Below, one piece after another: positions 37,212-45,297 of a DNA stretch of 64,000 nt. Origin of the DNA: Vibrio hepatarius (GTDB lineage: Bacteria > Pseudomonadota > Gammaproteobacteria > Enterobacterales > Vibrionaceae). The translations under genes were made by a program, and so were the position numbers. The stretch covers positions 56,441 through 120,440 of the forward strand of contig NZ_JAHKPM010000063.1 of the NCBI RefSeq assembly GCF_018860525.1. The letters are read 5' to 3'. Within the stretch, counting starts at the first letter, position 1; every line of letters begins with the position of its first letter. Below the pieces are notes generated by a model. That model did not search any database, was not told the origin of the DNA, and worked only from the letters and a program-made list of their open reading frames with translations.

Positions 37212-37232
37212 CATTAAGAACAAGGAATAACT

Positions 37233-38672
37233 ATGAATCTTTTAATCAAAGGGGGTGACGTCGTCACCCACGAGCAAACCTATTCAGCCGACATATTGTG
37301 TATTGATGGTAAAATAAGCCAAATAGGCCATGACCTAGATATTCCAACTGACACCGAAATTGTCGATGCCGGTGGCAAGCTGGTCATGCCGGGGGGAATC
37401 GACCCACATACGCATATGCAATTACCATTTATGGGTACTGTGGCCTCGGATGATTTTGCTTCTGGAACAGCCGCTGCATTAGCAGGGGGCACAACCACTA
37501 TTATCGACTTTGTTATCCCCTCCCCCAATCAGTCTTTAATCGAAGCCTACAACCAATGGCAAGACTGGGCATCCCTATCACAATGTAATTACAGCTTCCA
37601 TGTTGCGATTACATGGTGGGATGAATCAGTAAAAGCTGAAATGAAAACACTAGTCGCAGAGCATGGAGTCAACAGTTTTAAACACTTTATGGCCTACAAG
37701 AACGCCATTATGGCCACCGATGATATTTTAGTATATAGCTTTAGTAACTGCCTTGAGCTTGGTGCGGTGCCAACTGTGCATGCAGAAAATGGTGAACTTG
37801 TCTATCACCTGCAACAAAAGCTACTAGAAAAAGGCATTACAGGACCAGAAGCTCACCCTCTTTCTCGCCCCCCAGCGGTCGAAGGTGAAGCAGCCAACCG
37901 TGCTATCAATATTGCTGGTACTCTAGGTGCCCCTATCTACTTAGTACACGTTTCGACAGAAGACGCTGTCGATGCCATAAAATATGCCAAAGACAATGGT
38001 CAAATTGTGTTTGGTGAATGCCTGGCTGGCCACCTAGTCATCGATGATAGTGTATATAAAAACCCTGATTGGAACTACTCGGCCGCACATGTTATGAGCC
38101 CACCATTTCGCCCTAAAAAACACCAAGATGCATTGTGGAAAGGGCTACAAAGCGATGCTATTCAAACAACAGCTACCGACCACTGCGCCTTCTGCGCTTC
38201 ACAAAAAGCGATGGGGAAAGAGAATTTCACCATGATTCCAAATGGTACTGCAGGCGTAGAAGAACGTATGATGGTTTTGTGGGACAAAGGGGTTAACCAA
38301 GGTAAACTGAGTCCAAACGAGTTTGTTGCTATCACTTCAACTAATGCCGCTAAGATATTTAATCTTTACCCACGTAAAGGAGCAATCGAAGTAGGTTCTG
38401 ATGCAGATATCGTCATTTGGGATACCAACCAAGAAAAGACTTTTACCGCAAAAGAACATATGTCGAAAATCGACTTCAGTATTTTCGAAGGAATGAAAGT
38501 ACAAGGTAAGCCAATTACTACAATTTGTAACGGTAAGATTGCTTGGGATAAAGGAGAATTAAAAACGGCGCCAGGGGATGGTCAATACGTCACTCGTCCT
38601 CCTTATGCTAGTTTCTACCAAAGCCAGCTAAAACGGAACGAGCTAGCAGAACCAGAGGCTGTGAAGCGATAA
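37233..38672 (+). CDS. dihydropyrimidinase / D-hydantoinase
   Basis: 479 aa cyclic amidohydrolase with a two-metal centre: H59 and H61 in DPHTHMQ, the expected carboxylated lysine K156 in FMAYK, then HAENGE, LVHVST and ATDHC. It opens dihydrouracil or dihydrothymine to the N-carbamoyl-beta-amino acid, the step before the M20 hydrolase. The ribosome site AAGGAA precedes the ATG. It is the last gene of the catabolic set on this strand. Because it acts on the dihydro-ring, a reductase for uracil must exist in the cell; none of the usual kind is in the window. Confidence 0.93.
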   Translation: MNLLIKGGDVVTHEQTYSADILCIDGKISQIGHDLDIPTDTEIVDAGGKLVMPGGIDPHTHMQLPFMGTVASDDFASGTAAALAGGTTTIIDFVIPSPNQSLIEAYNQWQDWASLSQCNYSFHVAITWWDESVKAEMKTLVAEHGVNSFKHFMAYKNAIMATDDILVYSFSNCLELGAVPTVHAENGELVYHLQQKLLEKGITGPEAHPLSRPPAVEGEAANRAINIAGTLGAPIYLVHVSTEDAVDAIKYAKDNGQIVFGECLAGHLVIDDSVYKNPDWNYSAAHVMSPPFRPKKHQDALWKGLQSDAIQTTATDHCAFCASQKAMGKENFTMIPNGTAGVEERMMVLWDKGVNQGKLSPNEFVAITSTNAAKIFNLYPRKGAIEVGSDADIVIWDTNQEKTFTAKEHMSKIDFSIFEGMKVQGKPITTICNGKIAWDKGELKTAPGDGQYVTRPPYASFYQSQLKRNELAEPEAVKR

Positions 38673-38939
38673 TTTGAATTAGTGTGATTACCAAGGGAAT
38701 CTGTCAGTTTCGTAACCTAGATGTGACAGGTTGCCCTAAATTGGTCCTGCCCCTTTTCTACTTAGTGCGATTACTCAGCAGCGGATTTCGTTGCTAAGTT
38801 TGCGATACTTGCAGTTATGGCAGGTGTCAGAACAGCACTACAAGGAAACTCCCAATTTCGCGCAAAACAGGTGTTCTATTAAGCAAAATCTATTCTGCAT
38901 AACGATTCAATTTGTGACCGATGATTATCTGTGTCTCTA

Positions 38940-39413
38940 TCAAGGCCTTTGCTCAATCATTACATTCATTCCGACCTTATTGCGTCTCATCACTACATTA
39001 GTTTTGAACCTCCTGATATTTGGATCGTCGAAAAATAGTCTATGGGTTAATACCTCGAAGTCTTCCATATCTTTCGCCAAGCAAATCACCGCAAAGTCTG
39101 CTTCTCCAGTAATGTAGTAACATTGCTGTACTTGGGGCTCATTAATCATTCTTTTTCGAAAATTATCTAACATATCGGAGCGCTCTCGCTCCATTTCGAC
39201 TAAAACTAGAAAGGTCATTTTCCACCCCAGTTGCTCTGGGTCAAGAACAGACACATCTCGCAGAATGACTCCACTATCTCGTAACCGTTTTATTCGCCTT
39301 TGGACAGTAACCGTTGATAACCCTACTTCATCGGCAATCAGGTCAAGAGGTGAGCGACAATCTTCCTGAAGAATAGAGAGTATTGCTAAATCAGCTTTAT
39401 CAAGTTCTATCAT
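38940..39413 (-). CDS. Lrp/AsnC-family transcriptional regulator
   Basis: 157 aa: N-terminal HTH (LDKADLAILSILQEDCR, VGLSTVTVQRRIKRLRDSG) and C-terminal RAM/AsnC ligand domain (CYYITGEADFAVICLAKDMEDFE). It is divergent from a PLP-dependent ammonia-lyase-like gene with a 147-bp shared promoter region, the usual position for a local amino-acid-responsive regulator. The effector is unknown. It converges with the dihydropyrimidinase gene across 267 bp that hold only weak inverted repeats (CTGTCA / TGACAG at 38701-38729). Confidence 0.9.
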   Translation of the reverse strand: MIELDKADLAILSILQEDCRSPLDLIADEVGLSTVTVQRRIKRLRDSGVILRDVSVLDPEQLGWKMTFLVLVEMERERSDMLDNFRKRMINEPQVQQCYYITGEADFAVICLAKDMEDFEVLTHRLFFDDPNIRRFKTNVVMRRNKVGMNVMIEQRP

Positions 39414-39560
39414 AGTTTTCCTAGATCATCCGTATGCATGTGTCATTTTAACACTAATAGCACGATTTTGACGGATAACCATCAAAAGTACAGAGAAGTA
39501 TGAGGCATAGACATCACCTAGAAAAGTTAAGCTATAAAAAAGCACGTATAACTTGGATGT

Positions 39561-40610
39561 ATGATGAACAAGGTAACTTCAGACTATATAGAAATATCGT
39601 GTCCAACGAAGCCACTGTCATGGCTAACACACTGTACAGATTATGAACCAACTCCATTGACAGAGTTAGCTCCTGTTGGTGAGGCCATAGGAGGCTCGAC
39701 TTTATTTATCAAAAATGAAACCAACAGAATGGGGCTTGGTTCCTTCAAGGCTCTTGGGGGAGCGTATGCCGTTTTTTCTTTGGCTGAAGAAAAGCTGTGT
39801 CGAATTTTGAAAAGGACTCTCAGCCTAAAAGAGGTAATGCAATTAAGTCATGATTATTTGAAACAAGAAACCATTTGTTGCGCCTCAGCAGGAAATCATG
39901 GTCTTTCGGTTGCAAAAGGGGCAACTCTTCTCGGCTTGAAGTGCGAAGTGTTTATATCTGAGCAGGTTCCTAGTGCATTTGAAAACCGTTTGCAGCAAAT
40001 AGGGGCGAAAGTAATTCGTGCAGGAATGACCTACGAGGAATCCATGAGTAACGCTTTGTCTCGCTCACAAGCAGATAAAGTCACTCTCATTACAGATTCA
40101 TCATGGGCAGGTGAAACGCATTATCCTTCTTTGGTCATGCAGGGATATTCGGTATTGGCTCAGGAGATGCTAGATGAGTTTAAGCGATTAGCCCAATGGC
40201 CGACACACGTTGTTTTACAGGCTGGTGTGGGAGGTATGGCAGCGGCTGTAACTCAACACATACGAGACAAATGGCCTGTACAACCTGAAATTATTGTGGC
40301 CGAACCCGAATGGGCGAACTGTTTACAGCAGAGTGTCAAACATGGGGTCATAACTTCTGTTAAAGGGCCTGTTTCAAATATGGGGAGGCTAGATTGTAAA
40401 GAACCTTCAATCTTGGCATTTGATATCCTCAAAGTAGGTGCAGACAGCTTTGTTACTGTCACAGATGAACAGGCTACAGAGGCTAAAAACATGCTTTATA
40501 GCCACGGTATCAATACAACAACATCAGGAGCAGCTGGATTAGCTGGCTTAATGTTTTCCACCGTTCCAAGCAATGCTATACCATTAATCATTGTTACAGA
40601 GACCCAATGA
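39561..40610 (+). CDS. PLP-dependent lyase, diaminopropionate ammonia-lyase-like
   Basis: 349 aa fold-type II PLP enzyme. Seen: NETNRMGLGSFKALGGAYAV with the Schiff-base lysine K63, ASAGNHGLSVAKGA for substrate/cofactor phosphate, and VVLQAGVGGMAAAV for the PLP phosphate loop. The GLGSFKALGG context is that of diaminopropionate ammonia-lyase (YgeX) and relatives rather than serine/threonine dehydratase. Shorter than the usual ~400 aa. Such enzymes eliminate ammonia to give a 2-oxo acid. The start is ATG 39561 or 39564. The actual amino acid is unknown; the neighbouring deformylase-like gene may prepare it. Confidence 0.75.
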   Translation: MMNKVTSDYIEISCPTKPLSWLTHCTDYEPTPLTELAPVGEAIGGSTLFIKNETNRMGLGSFKALGGAYAVFSLAEEKLCRILKRTLSLKEVMQLSHDYLKQETICCASAGNHGLSVAKGATLLGLKCEVFISEQVPSAFENRLQQIGAKVIRAGMTYEESMSNALSRSQADKVTLITDSSWAGETHYPSLVMQGYSVLAQEMLDEFKRLAQWPTHVVLQAGVGGMAAAVTQHIRDKWPVQPEIIVAEPEWANCLQQSVKHGVITSVKGPVSNMGRLDCKEPSILAFDILKVGADSFVTVTDEQATEAKNMLYSHGINTTTSGAAGLAGLMFSTVPSNAIPLIIVTETQ

Positions 40611-40692
40611 GAACGAAAAACGGTTTGAACAAGCATAACTCAGCAAAAACCAACAGATAGTTTTTAACAACTTTAAACAAGAGATTAGTCAG

Positions 40693-41223
40693 ATGAAAAA
40701 AGCGCAAATCTTAGCCTTTGGCGAACCAAGTTTACATATTCCAAGTGCGGAAGTTGACTTCAACGATCCTGATTTGTCCGACGAGATTGAACAACTAATA
40801 GTAGCTTTAAAAGAGTTCCAGTATGAGCTTGGCTGGGGTAGAGCAATGGCTGCACCGCAAATTGGTATAAACAAGCGTATGATTGCTATTAGGATTAATC
40901 AAAAAAGCCAAGTATTAATTAACCCTCAAATTACCCGTACAAGCTCAGAGAAGATGGTGGTCTGGGATGACTGTATGAGCATGCCTAATATTGCTGTGGA
41001 AGTAGAAAGGCATTGCAGTATTGATATCCGCTATACAGATGAGAGCGGACAGCAATGTTCGTTGACCAATACAGATCGTGATTTTTCCGAACTTTTGCAG
41101 CATGAAATTGATCATTTAGACGGTATTGTAATGACAGATAGGATAATAAGTGGTGGTGCAGTCATTCAGCGAGACTTAGTGGAAAAGTACGAAGGACAGA
41201 GGGGGGCTAGTAAAACGACATAG
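40693..41223 (+). CDS. peptide deformylase-like protein with degenerate motif 2
   Basis: 176 aa. The three PDF motifs are present in order: GWGRAMAAPQ (Q56), DDCMS in place of EGCLS (C94), and QHEIDHLDG (H137, E138, H141). All metal ligands and the catalytic Glu are kept, so it should bind metal and hydrolyse a formamide, but motif 2 departs from true PDF, and the location next to an amino-acid lyase instead of fmt/def genes suggests a non-ribosomal, small-molecule substrate. It starts 82 bp after the lyase gene and is probably cotranscribed with it. A second-copy true PDF is the alternative. Confidence 0.78.
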   Translation: MKKAQILAFGEPSLHIPSAEVDFNDPDLSDEIEQLIVALKEFQYELGWGRAMAAPQIGINKRMIAIRINQKSQVLINPQITRTSSEKMVVWDDCMSMPNIAVEVERHCSIDIRYTDESGQQCSLTNTDRDFSELLQHEIDHLDGIVMTDRIISGGAVIQRDLVEKYEGQRGASKTT

Positions 41224-41607
41224 CGGTAGATAGCGGCAAAGCAGAGGTCTTCCACAATACTGAGAAGGCCTCACTTGGACTTACTGCCTATCTATGTACG
41301 TATCTTGAATAGGATAAAATTACTAACAAATACCTAAGATGGAAGCTTTTGTTCAAAAGCTTTCACGAACGGCATCTCGCATAGAGGTGCCGTTCGTCAC
41401 TTTGGGATACGAGAAGTTATCCGTGAATAGCTAAATTAGCAAATTCACTGACACAAAAATGTCCAGTTATAAGTCACGATACCAACGGGCTGTCTGTGAT
41501 CACCAAGCGATTCTGTCGTACGAGTTAGTCGTGACTAACCAGCGGATGTATAAGATCGTGTATGAGTTACTACAGATAATTCACATGTGATAGTCTCTTA
41601 AAAAGTA
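41224..41607. other. gene-free region with several inverted repeats
   Basis: No convincing coding sequence in this ~380 bp. It carries a GAGGTCTTC...GAAGGCCTC pair (~41245-41272), a strong hairpin ACGAACGGCA...TGCCGTTCGT (41365-41397), and a palindrome GTTAGTC-GT-GACTAAC (41524-41539). The first may end the deformylase-like transcript; the rest is unexplained. It lies at the border of accessory and mostly core genes. Confidence 0.5.
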
Positions 41608-41637
41608 AAAATGCCAGCATTGTTGCTGGCATTTTTG
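41608..41637. terminator. bidirectional terminator 3' of the chemoreceptor gene
   Basis: AAAAATGCCAGCA / TGCTGGCATTTTT with a 4-nt loop, immediately beyond the chemoreceptor stop (minus strand). Good A- and T-tracts on both sides. Confidence 0.9.
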
Positions 41638-41643
41638 ACTCAA

Positions 41644-43515
41644 CTACACAATAAATTTATTAAGAATCGAGTCTTGTTCCCGGACATTTTCAGTTTGAAC
41701 TTTCATCGCAACGTTAGCGTCTTCCGCCGCATCTGCAACTTGAGTAGACAAATCCTTAATCTTGACAGTATTCGCGTTGATCTCTTCTGCAACCAAACTT
41801 TGCTCTTCAGCAGCTGAAGCAATCTGCATATTCATATCTGTAATACTCTGAATAGAATCCCGAATACGCTGGAGAGATTCATCCGCAGCTTTGGCTTTTT
41901 CAACAGCGTCAATAGCGGTACTTTTGCTTTCACGCATCGCCGCTGATACCGAACTCGCACCTGACTGAAGCTGTTCAATCATACTGCGAATCTCTGTCGT
42001 AGATTCTTGAGTACGCTGCGCCAAAGTTCGCACTTCATCTGCTACCACTGCAAAGCCTCGACCTGATTCACCTGCCCGTGCGGCTTCAATCGCAGCATTC
42101 AACGCTAGCAGATTAGTTTGATCTGCAATATCGTTAATGACCTTCAAGATGGTTTCAATGTTTGCCGTGGCTGATTCTAACCCTTGAACTTCTTCTACTG
42201 CCTGATCAATTCGTGCTGACAATGCATCTATTGACGCAGTAGTATCACTGACTACAGATGAACCTGATTGGGTAGCTTCATCGGCTTCTTTTGCTGCTCC
42301 AGCAGCTCCTTGGGCATTATTCGCGACTTCAGTTGCTGTAACGGCCATCTCATTCATAGCCGTCGCTAGTTGCTCCAGCTCCAGTAACTGGCTGCGCATT
42401 GCTTCAGCTGATTCTTCCGAGCCCTGTACTGTCATTTCAGTCCCACGTAAAATCTCAGCTCCGATCGCTTTCGACTGCTGAATCTGTGTTTGAAGTGTTT
42501 GTGTAAAGGTATTAAAACCTTCAGCAAGCTCTGCAAATTCTTTATCTGTATTGGTATCTAAGCGCTTGGTCAAATCCCCTTGACCGGATGCCACATCTTT
42601 TATCGCTTCGTTTAAGGTACCGAGCGGGCGCATCAAAACTTTAATTAAGAAACTGAGTACCAATACACTCAAAACAACGCTGATAATGGTGTAGACAACA
42701 GAGCTATTGCGCATATCTGTAATAGCAGCAAAGGCGATATCTTCATCAACAATGGCACCAATATACCAATTTTCACTCGGAACTGGCGTTAAGTGAACCA
42801 TGAAGGAATGGCCATCTTTTTCAAAACGTTGCTCTCCTTCTTTGAGCGTTACGTTTGGAAGATAAGTTGACAGGTTCTGACCATTATTTTCTGCATCAGG
42901 ATGGGCGATAGTCGTTCCGTCAGATGACACAATAAATAGGTAGCCAGCATCAAGTAAGTTGGCGCTATTGACTAACTCTGCCAGCCCAGTCAGCTCTAAA
43001 TCGTAAAACATGGCAGCGGTAAACCGGCCATTATCCTTGACTGGTGTTCCAATCGAAATGATGACTTTTTTTGAAGATACGTCAACATATGGAGCTGTCA
43101 CCACTAACTTTCCTTGGGCTTTAGCCTCCTTATACCAAGGACGAACCCTTGGATCGTAATCTGGACCAGCTTCCCATCCATCATCATTTTCGACTACAAA
43201 TCCGTCAGCTTCATATGCATAACCAACGGCTAAGAATGTTCCTTTCAAGTTAGGTTTTTCGAGCACATCCTTCACACGTGTCTTATTTTGTGGATCAAGT
43301 TCCAATACCTCAGTCGTCGATTGAGCGAGAGATTTTTTACTCGCCATCTCCGATACAACGGTATTTTTAACCCCTTTCACCATCTCTGTTAAACTGGTAT
43401 CAACCAAGTCTTCAACTTCTTTCTTAACAGTACTAAGCTGCTGAATAGAAAGTAACACGACAGTGACCAAAAGCAGTATTGACGATGCTGCAACGATCTT
43501 TTGACTGAATCTCAT
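41644..43515 (-). CDS. methyl-accepting chemotaxis protein with dCache sensor
   Basis: 623 aa. One membrane helix at ~8-28, a periplasmic double-Cache domain (DPRVRPWYKEAKAQGKLV, GYLFIVSSDGTTIAHPD), a second helix (~275-300), HAMP, and a cytoplasmic signalling hairpin (AAIEAARAGESGRGFAVVAD). It senses a small ligand, probably an amino acid given the WYK / DPR Cache pattern, and signals to CheA. I chose the ATG at 43515, preceded by GAGGGAC; a TTG four codons upstream is less likely. It stands alone, with terminators on both sides. Confidence 0.93.
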   Translation of the reverse strand: MRFSQKIVAASSILLLVTVVLLSIQQLSTVKKEVEDLVDTSLTEMVKGVKNTVVSEMASKKSLAQSTTEVLELDPQNKTRVKDVLEKPNLKGTFLAVGYAYEADGFVVENDDGWEAGPDYDPRVRPWYKEAKAQGKLVVTAPYVDVSSKKVIISIGTPVKDNGRFTAAMFYDLELTGLAELVNSANLLDAGYLFIVSSDGTTIAHPDAENNGQNLSTYLPNVTLKEGEQRFEKDGHSFMVHLTPVPSENWYIGAIVDEDIAFAAITDMRNSSVVYTIISVVLSVLVLSFLIKVLMRPLGTLNEAIKDVASGQGDLTKRLDTNTDKEFAELAEGFNTFTQTLQTQIQQSKAIGAEILRGTEMTVQGSEESAEAMRSQLLELEQLATAMNEMAVTATEVANNAQGAAGAAKEADEATQSGSSVVSDTTASIDALSARIDQAVEEVQGLESATANIETILKVINDIADQTNLLALNAAIEAARAGESGRGFAVVADEVRTLAQRTQESTTEIRSMIEQLQSGASSVSAAMRESKSTAIDAVEKAKAADESLQRIRDSIQSITDMNMQIASAAEEQSLVAEEINANTVKIKDLSTQVADAAEDANVAMKVQTENVREQDSILNKFIV

Positions 43516-43659
43516 AGTGTCCCTCAAAGAGTAATTCGTTTGTAGTTGTTACTTGTCATTTATTATTATCGTCCTAACCAACACAGACTTAAGAAACTTC
43601 CTACAAAACTGATGTTTTGTAAAACAATCTTTTAAAAAGTATATACCTTCTACGCAAAT

Positions 43660-43693
43660 AAAAAGCCCGAATGCATATGCATTCGGGCTTTTT
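43660..43693. terminator. terminator after perM
   Basis: Long perfect palindrome AAAAAGCCCGAATGCA / TGCATTCGGGCTTTTT with a 2-nt centre, just downstream of perM on the minus strand and upstream of the chemoreceptor. Confidence 0.92.
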
Positions 43694-43717
43694 ATTGTAA
43701 ATATATGAATTATATCA

Positions 43718-44794
43718 TTAACCAGGATGACTATAAGCCTCATCTTCGTCGTGACTTGGCAACGCATTCCATACAGCCTTGACTAAAGTAGCTAAAGGGA
43801 TTGCAAAGAAGACTCCCCAAAACCCCCATAACCCACCAAACACTAAAACTGCAACAATAATCGCCACTGGGTGCAAATTTACCGCTTCAGAAAAAAGAAT
43901 GGGGACTAGTACATTGCCATCTAGAGCTTGAATAATCCCATATGCTAATAGCAACCAATAAAACTGCGGTGTAAACCCCCACTGGAATAATCCCACTATA
44001 GCAACAGGTACCGTAACCGCAGCTGCCCCAATGTAAGGGATCAGCACAGAAAGGCCAACGGCAACAGCAAGTAATACTGCATAGCGAAGATCCAAAATGG
44101 CAAATGTCACATAACTAACACTACCCACAATTAAGATCTCCATAACTTTGCCACGAATATAGTTTGAAATTTGCTGATTCATTTCATGCCAGACTTTCGT
44201 CGCCAGCTTGCGATTTCGAGGCATCACACCACTCGCTAAAGACATCATTTCTTGTTTATCTTTTAGTAAGAAGAACACCAATAGTGGTACCAAGATTAAA
44301 TAAACAGCTAAAGTTGCGATACTAACCAACGAAGCAAGAGAGCCTTTGACAACGGTCTCTCCCATCACTATGACTTGGTTTTTAGCGTTGGTCACTACAG
44401 ACTCTACGATTTGAAAGTTATCTAATTCTGGATATTTCCGTGGTAACTCAGCAATCACTTTTTGCACACCCGAATACATAGTGGGGATATCGTTAATCAG
44501 ATTACCTACTTGCTTCCAAATCGTTGGCACAAGACCGAACACGGCCAATAGCATCAAGCTAGTAAAGCCCAAAATAACCAGAATAACTGCAAGCTTTCTA
44601 GGTATATGAAAACGAGAAAGCTGTGTTACTGGCCACTCTAATAAATAGGCCAAGACGATAGCAACTAAAAGCGGAGCAATTAGATTACCGAAAAAATAAA
44701 TCGTAACAAAGCCAAATAGTAAGATCGCGACCAAGCTTACGGCATGAGGATCGGAAAAACGTCGCTTGTACCAACGACTCACCATTTCAAACAT
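43718..44794 (-). CDS. perM: AI-2E/PerM-family permease
   Basis: 358 aa inner-membrane protein with about eight hydrophobic segments and the family features VPLLVFFLLKDKQEM, YIRGKVMEILIVG and LSVLIPYIGAAAVTVP. The family includes exporters of AI-2 and Na+/H+ antiporters, so the substrate is open. It overlaps the upstream TusA-like gene by 8 bp, and bepA is just beyond on the opposite strand, the same neighbourhood as in E. coli (perM-bepA-arsC-uraA). Confidence 0.88.
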   Translation of the reverse strand: MFEMVSRWYKRRFSDPHAVSLVAILLFGFVTIYFFGNLIAPLLVAIVLAYLLEWPVTQLSRFHIPRKLAVILVILGFTSLMLLAVFGLVPTIWKQVGNLINDIPTMYSGVQKVIAELPRKYPELDNFQIVESVVTNAKNQVIVMGETVVKGSLASLVSIATLAVYLILVPLLVFFLLKDKQEMMSLASGVMPRNRKLATKVWHEMNQQISNYIRGKVMEILIVGSVSYVTFAILDLRYAVLLAVAVGLSVLIPYIGAAAVTVPVAIVGLFQWGFTPQFYWLLLAYGIIQALDGNVLVPILFSEAVNLHPVAIIVAVLVFGGLWGFWGVFFAIPLATLVKAVWNALPSHDEDEAYSHPG

Positions 44795-45023
44795 TCGACA
44801 GGGTCCCTTTAATTACTTGAACACGAAAATAGCCATCTAACTCTTCACATACCCATTTAAATGATTGCTTGAGTAAGAAACGTTTTATATCAGATAAAGA
44901 ATCGTGGCCTGAAACATAAATAATAGCTTTTTGGCCAGCGTTCATCTCTTTGGCGTGACGCTTAACAAGCAATAAAGCCATTGGACAACGTTCCTGACGT
45001 AAATCCAAAATATTCTGTTTCAT
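44787..45023 (-). CDS. TusA/SirA-like sulfurtransferase family protein
   Basis: 78 aa. The N-terminal LDLRQERCPMALLL carries the CPxx motif of TusA-like proteins, with the persulfide-forming cysteine at position 13, and the small alpha/beta fold length fits. Family members relay sulfur or take part in redox chemistry. It lies directly upstream of and overlaps perM, so it is the first gene of a two-gene unit. It is probably a paralogue of tRNA-thiolation TusA, which is normally elsewhere. Confidence 0.85.
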   Translation of the reverse strand: MKQNILDLRQERCPMALLLVKRHAKEMNAGQKAIIYVSGHDSLSDIKRFLLKQSFKWVCEELDGYFRVQVIKGTLSNV

Positions 45024-45297
45024 TATTTAGCCTGATGATTAATAGTAAACGAATATTGTATAGTGTTTTTTTTCCAACGTCAGGGCAAATACAATCATTA
45101 GGAAAAGTTTCACACTGTACTGACCATTGGGAGCAAAGTTCCCATAAAATAAGAAAGAAAGTTCCACAGAGTGCATAACAGCATGTGAAACCTTATCACA
45201 AAAAGAGGGTCAAACTCGATATCCTGTGGTCAAACCTGTTATTATAGATATTAGGCTCATCAGAGGCCTAATGATTATGGAGTACATCCAGTAAGAT

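Noticed and set aside
1..38672. A direct role of F420 in siderophore synthesis, suggested by adjacency
   Set aside because: All reductive steps expected for the siderophore (KR, Irp3) are NADPH enzymes; the operons run separately with a gap and a hairpin between them, whereas the pyrimidine link explains the F420 genes better.
38791..39117. 108-codon plus-strand frame overlapping the AsnC gene
   Set aside because: Over half is antisense to the regulator; no ribosome site and no family features.
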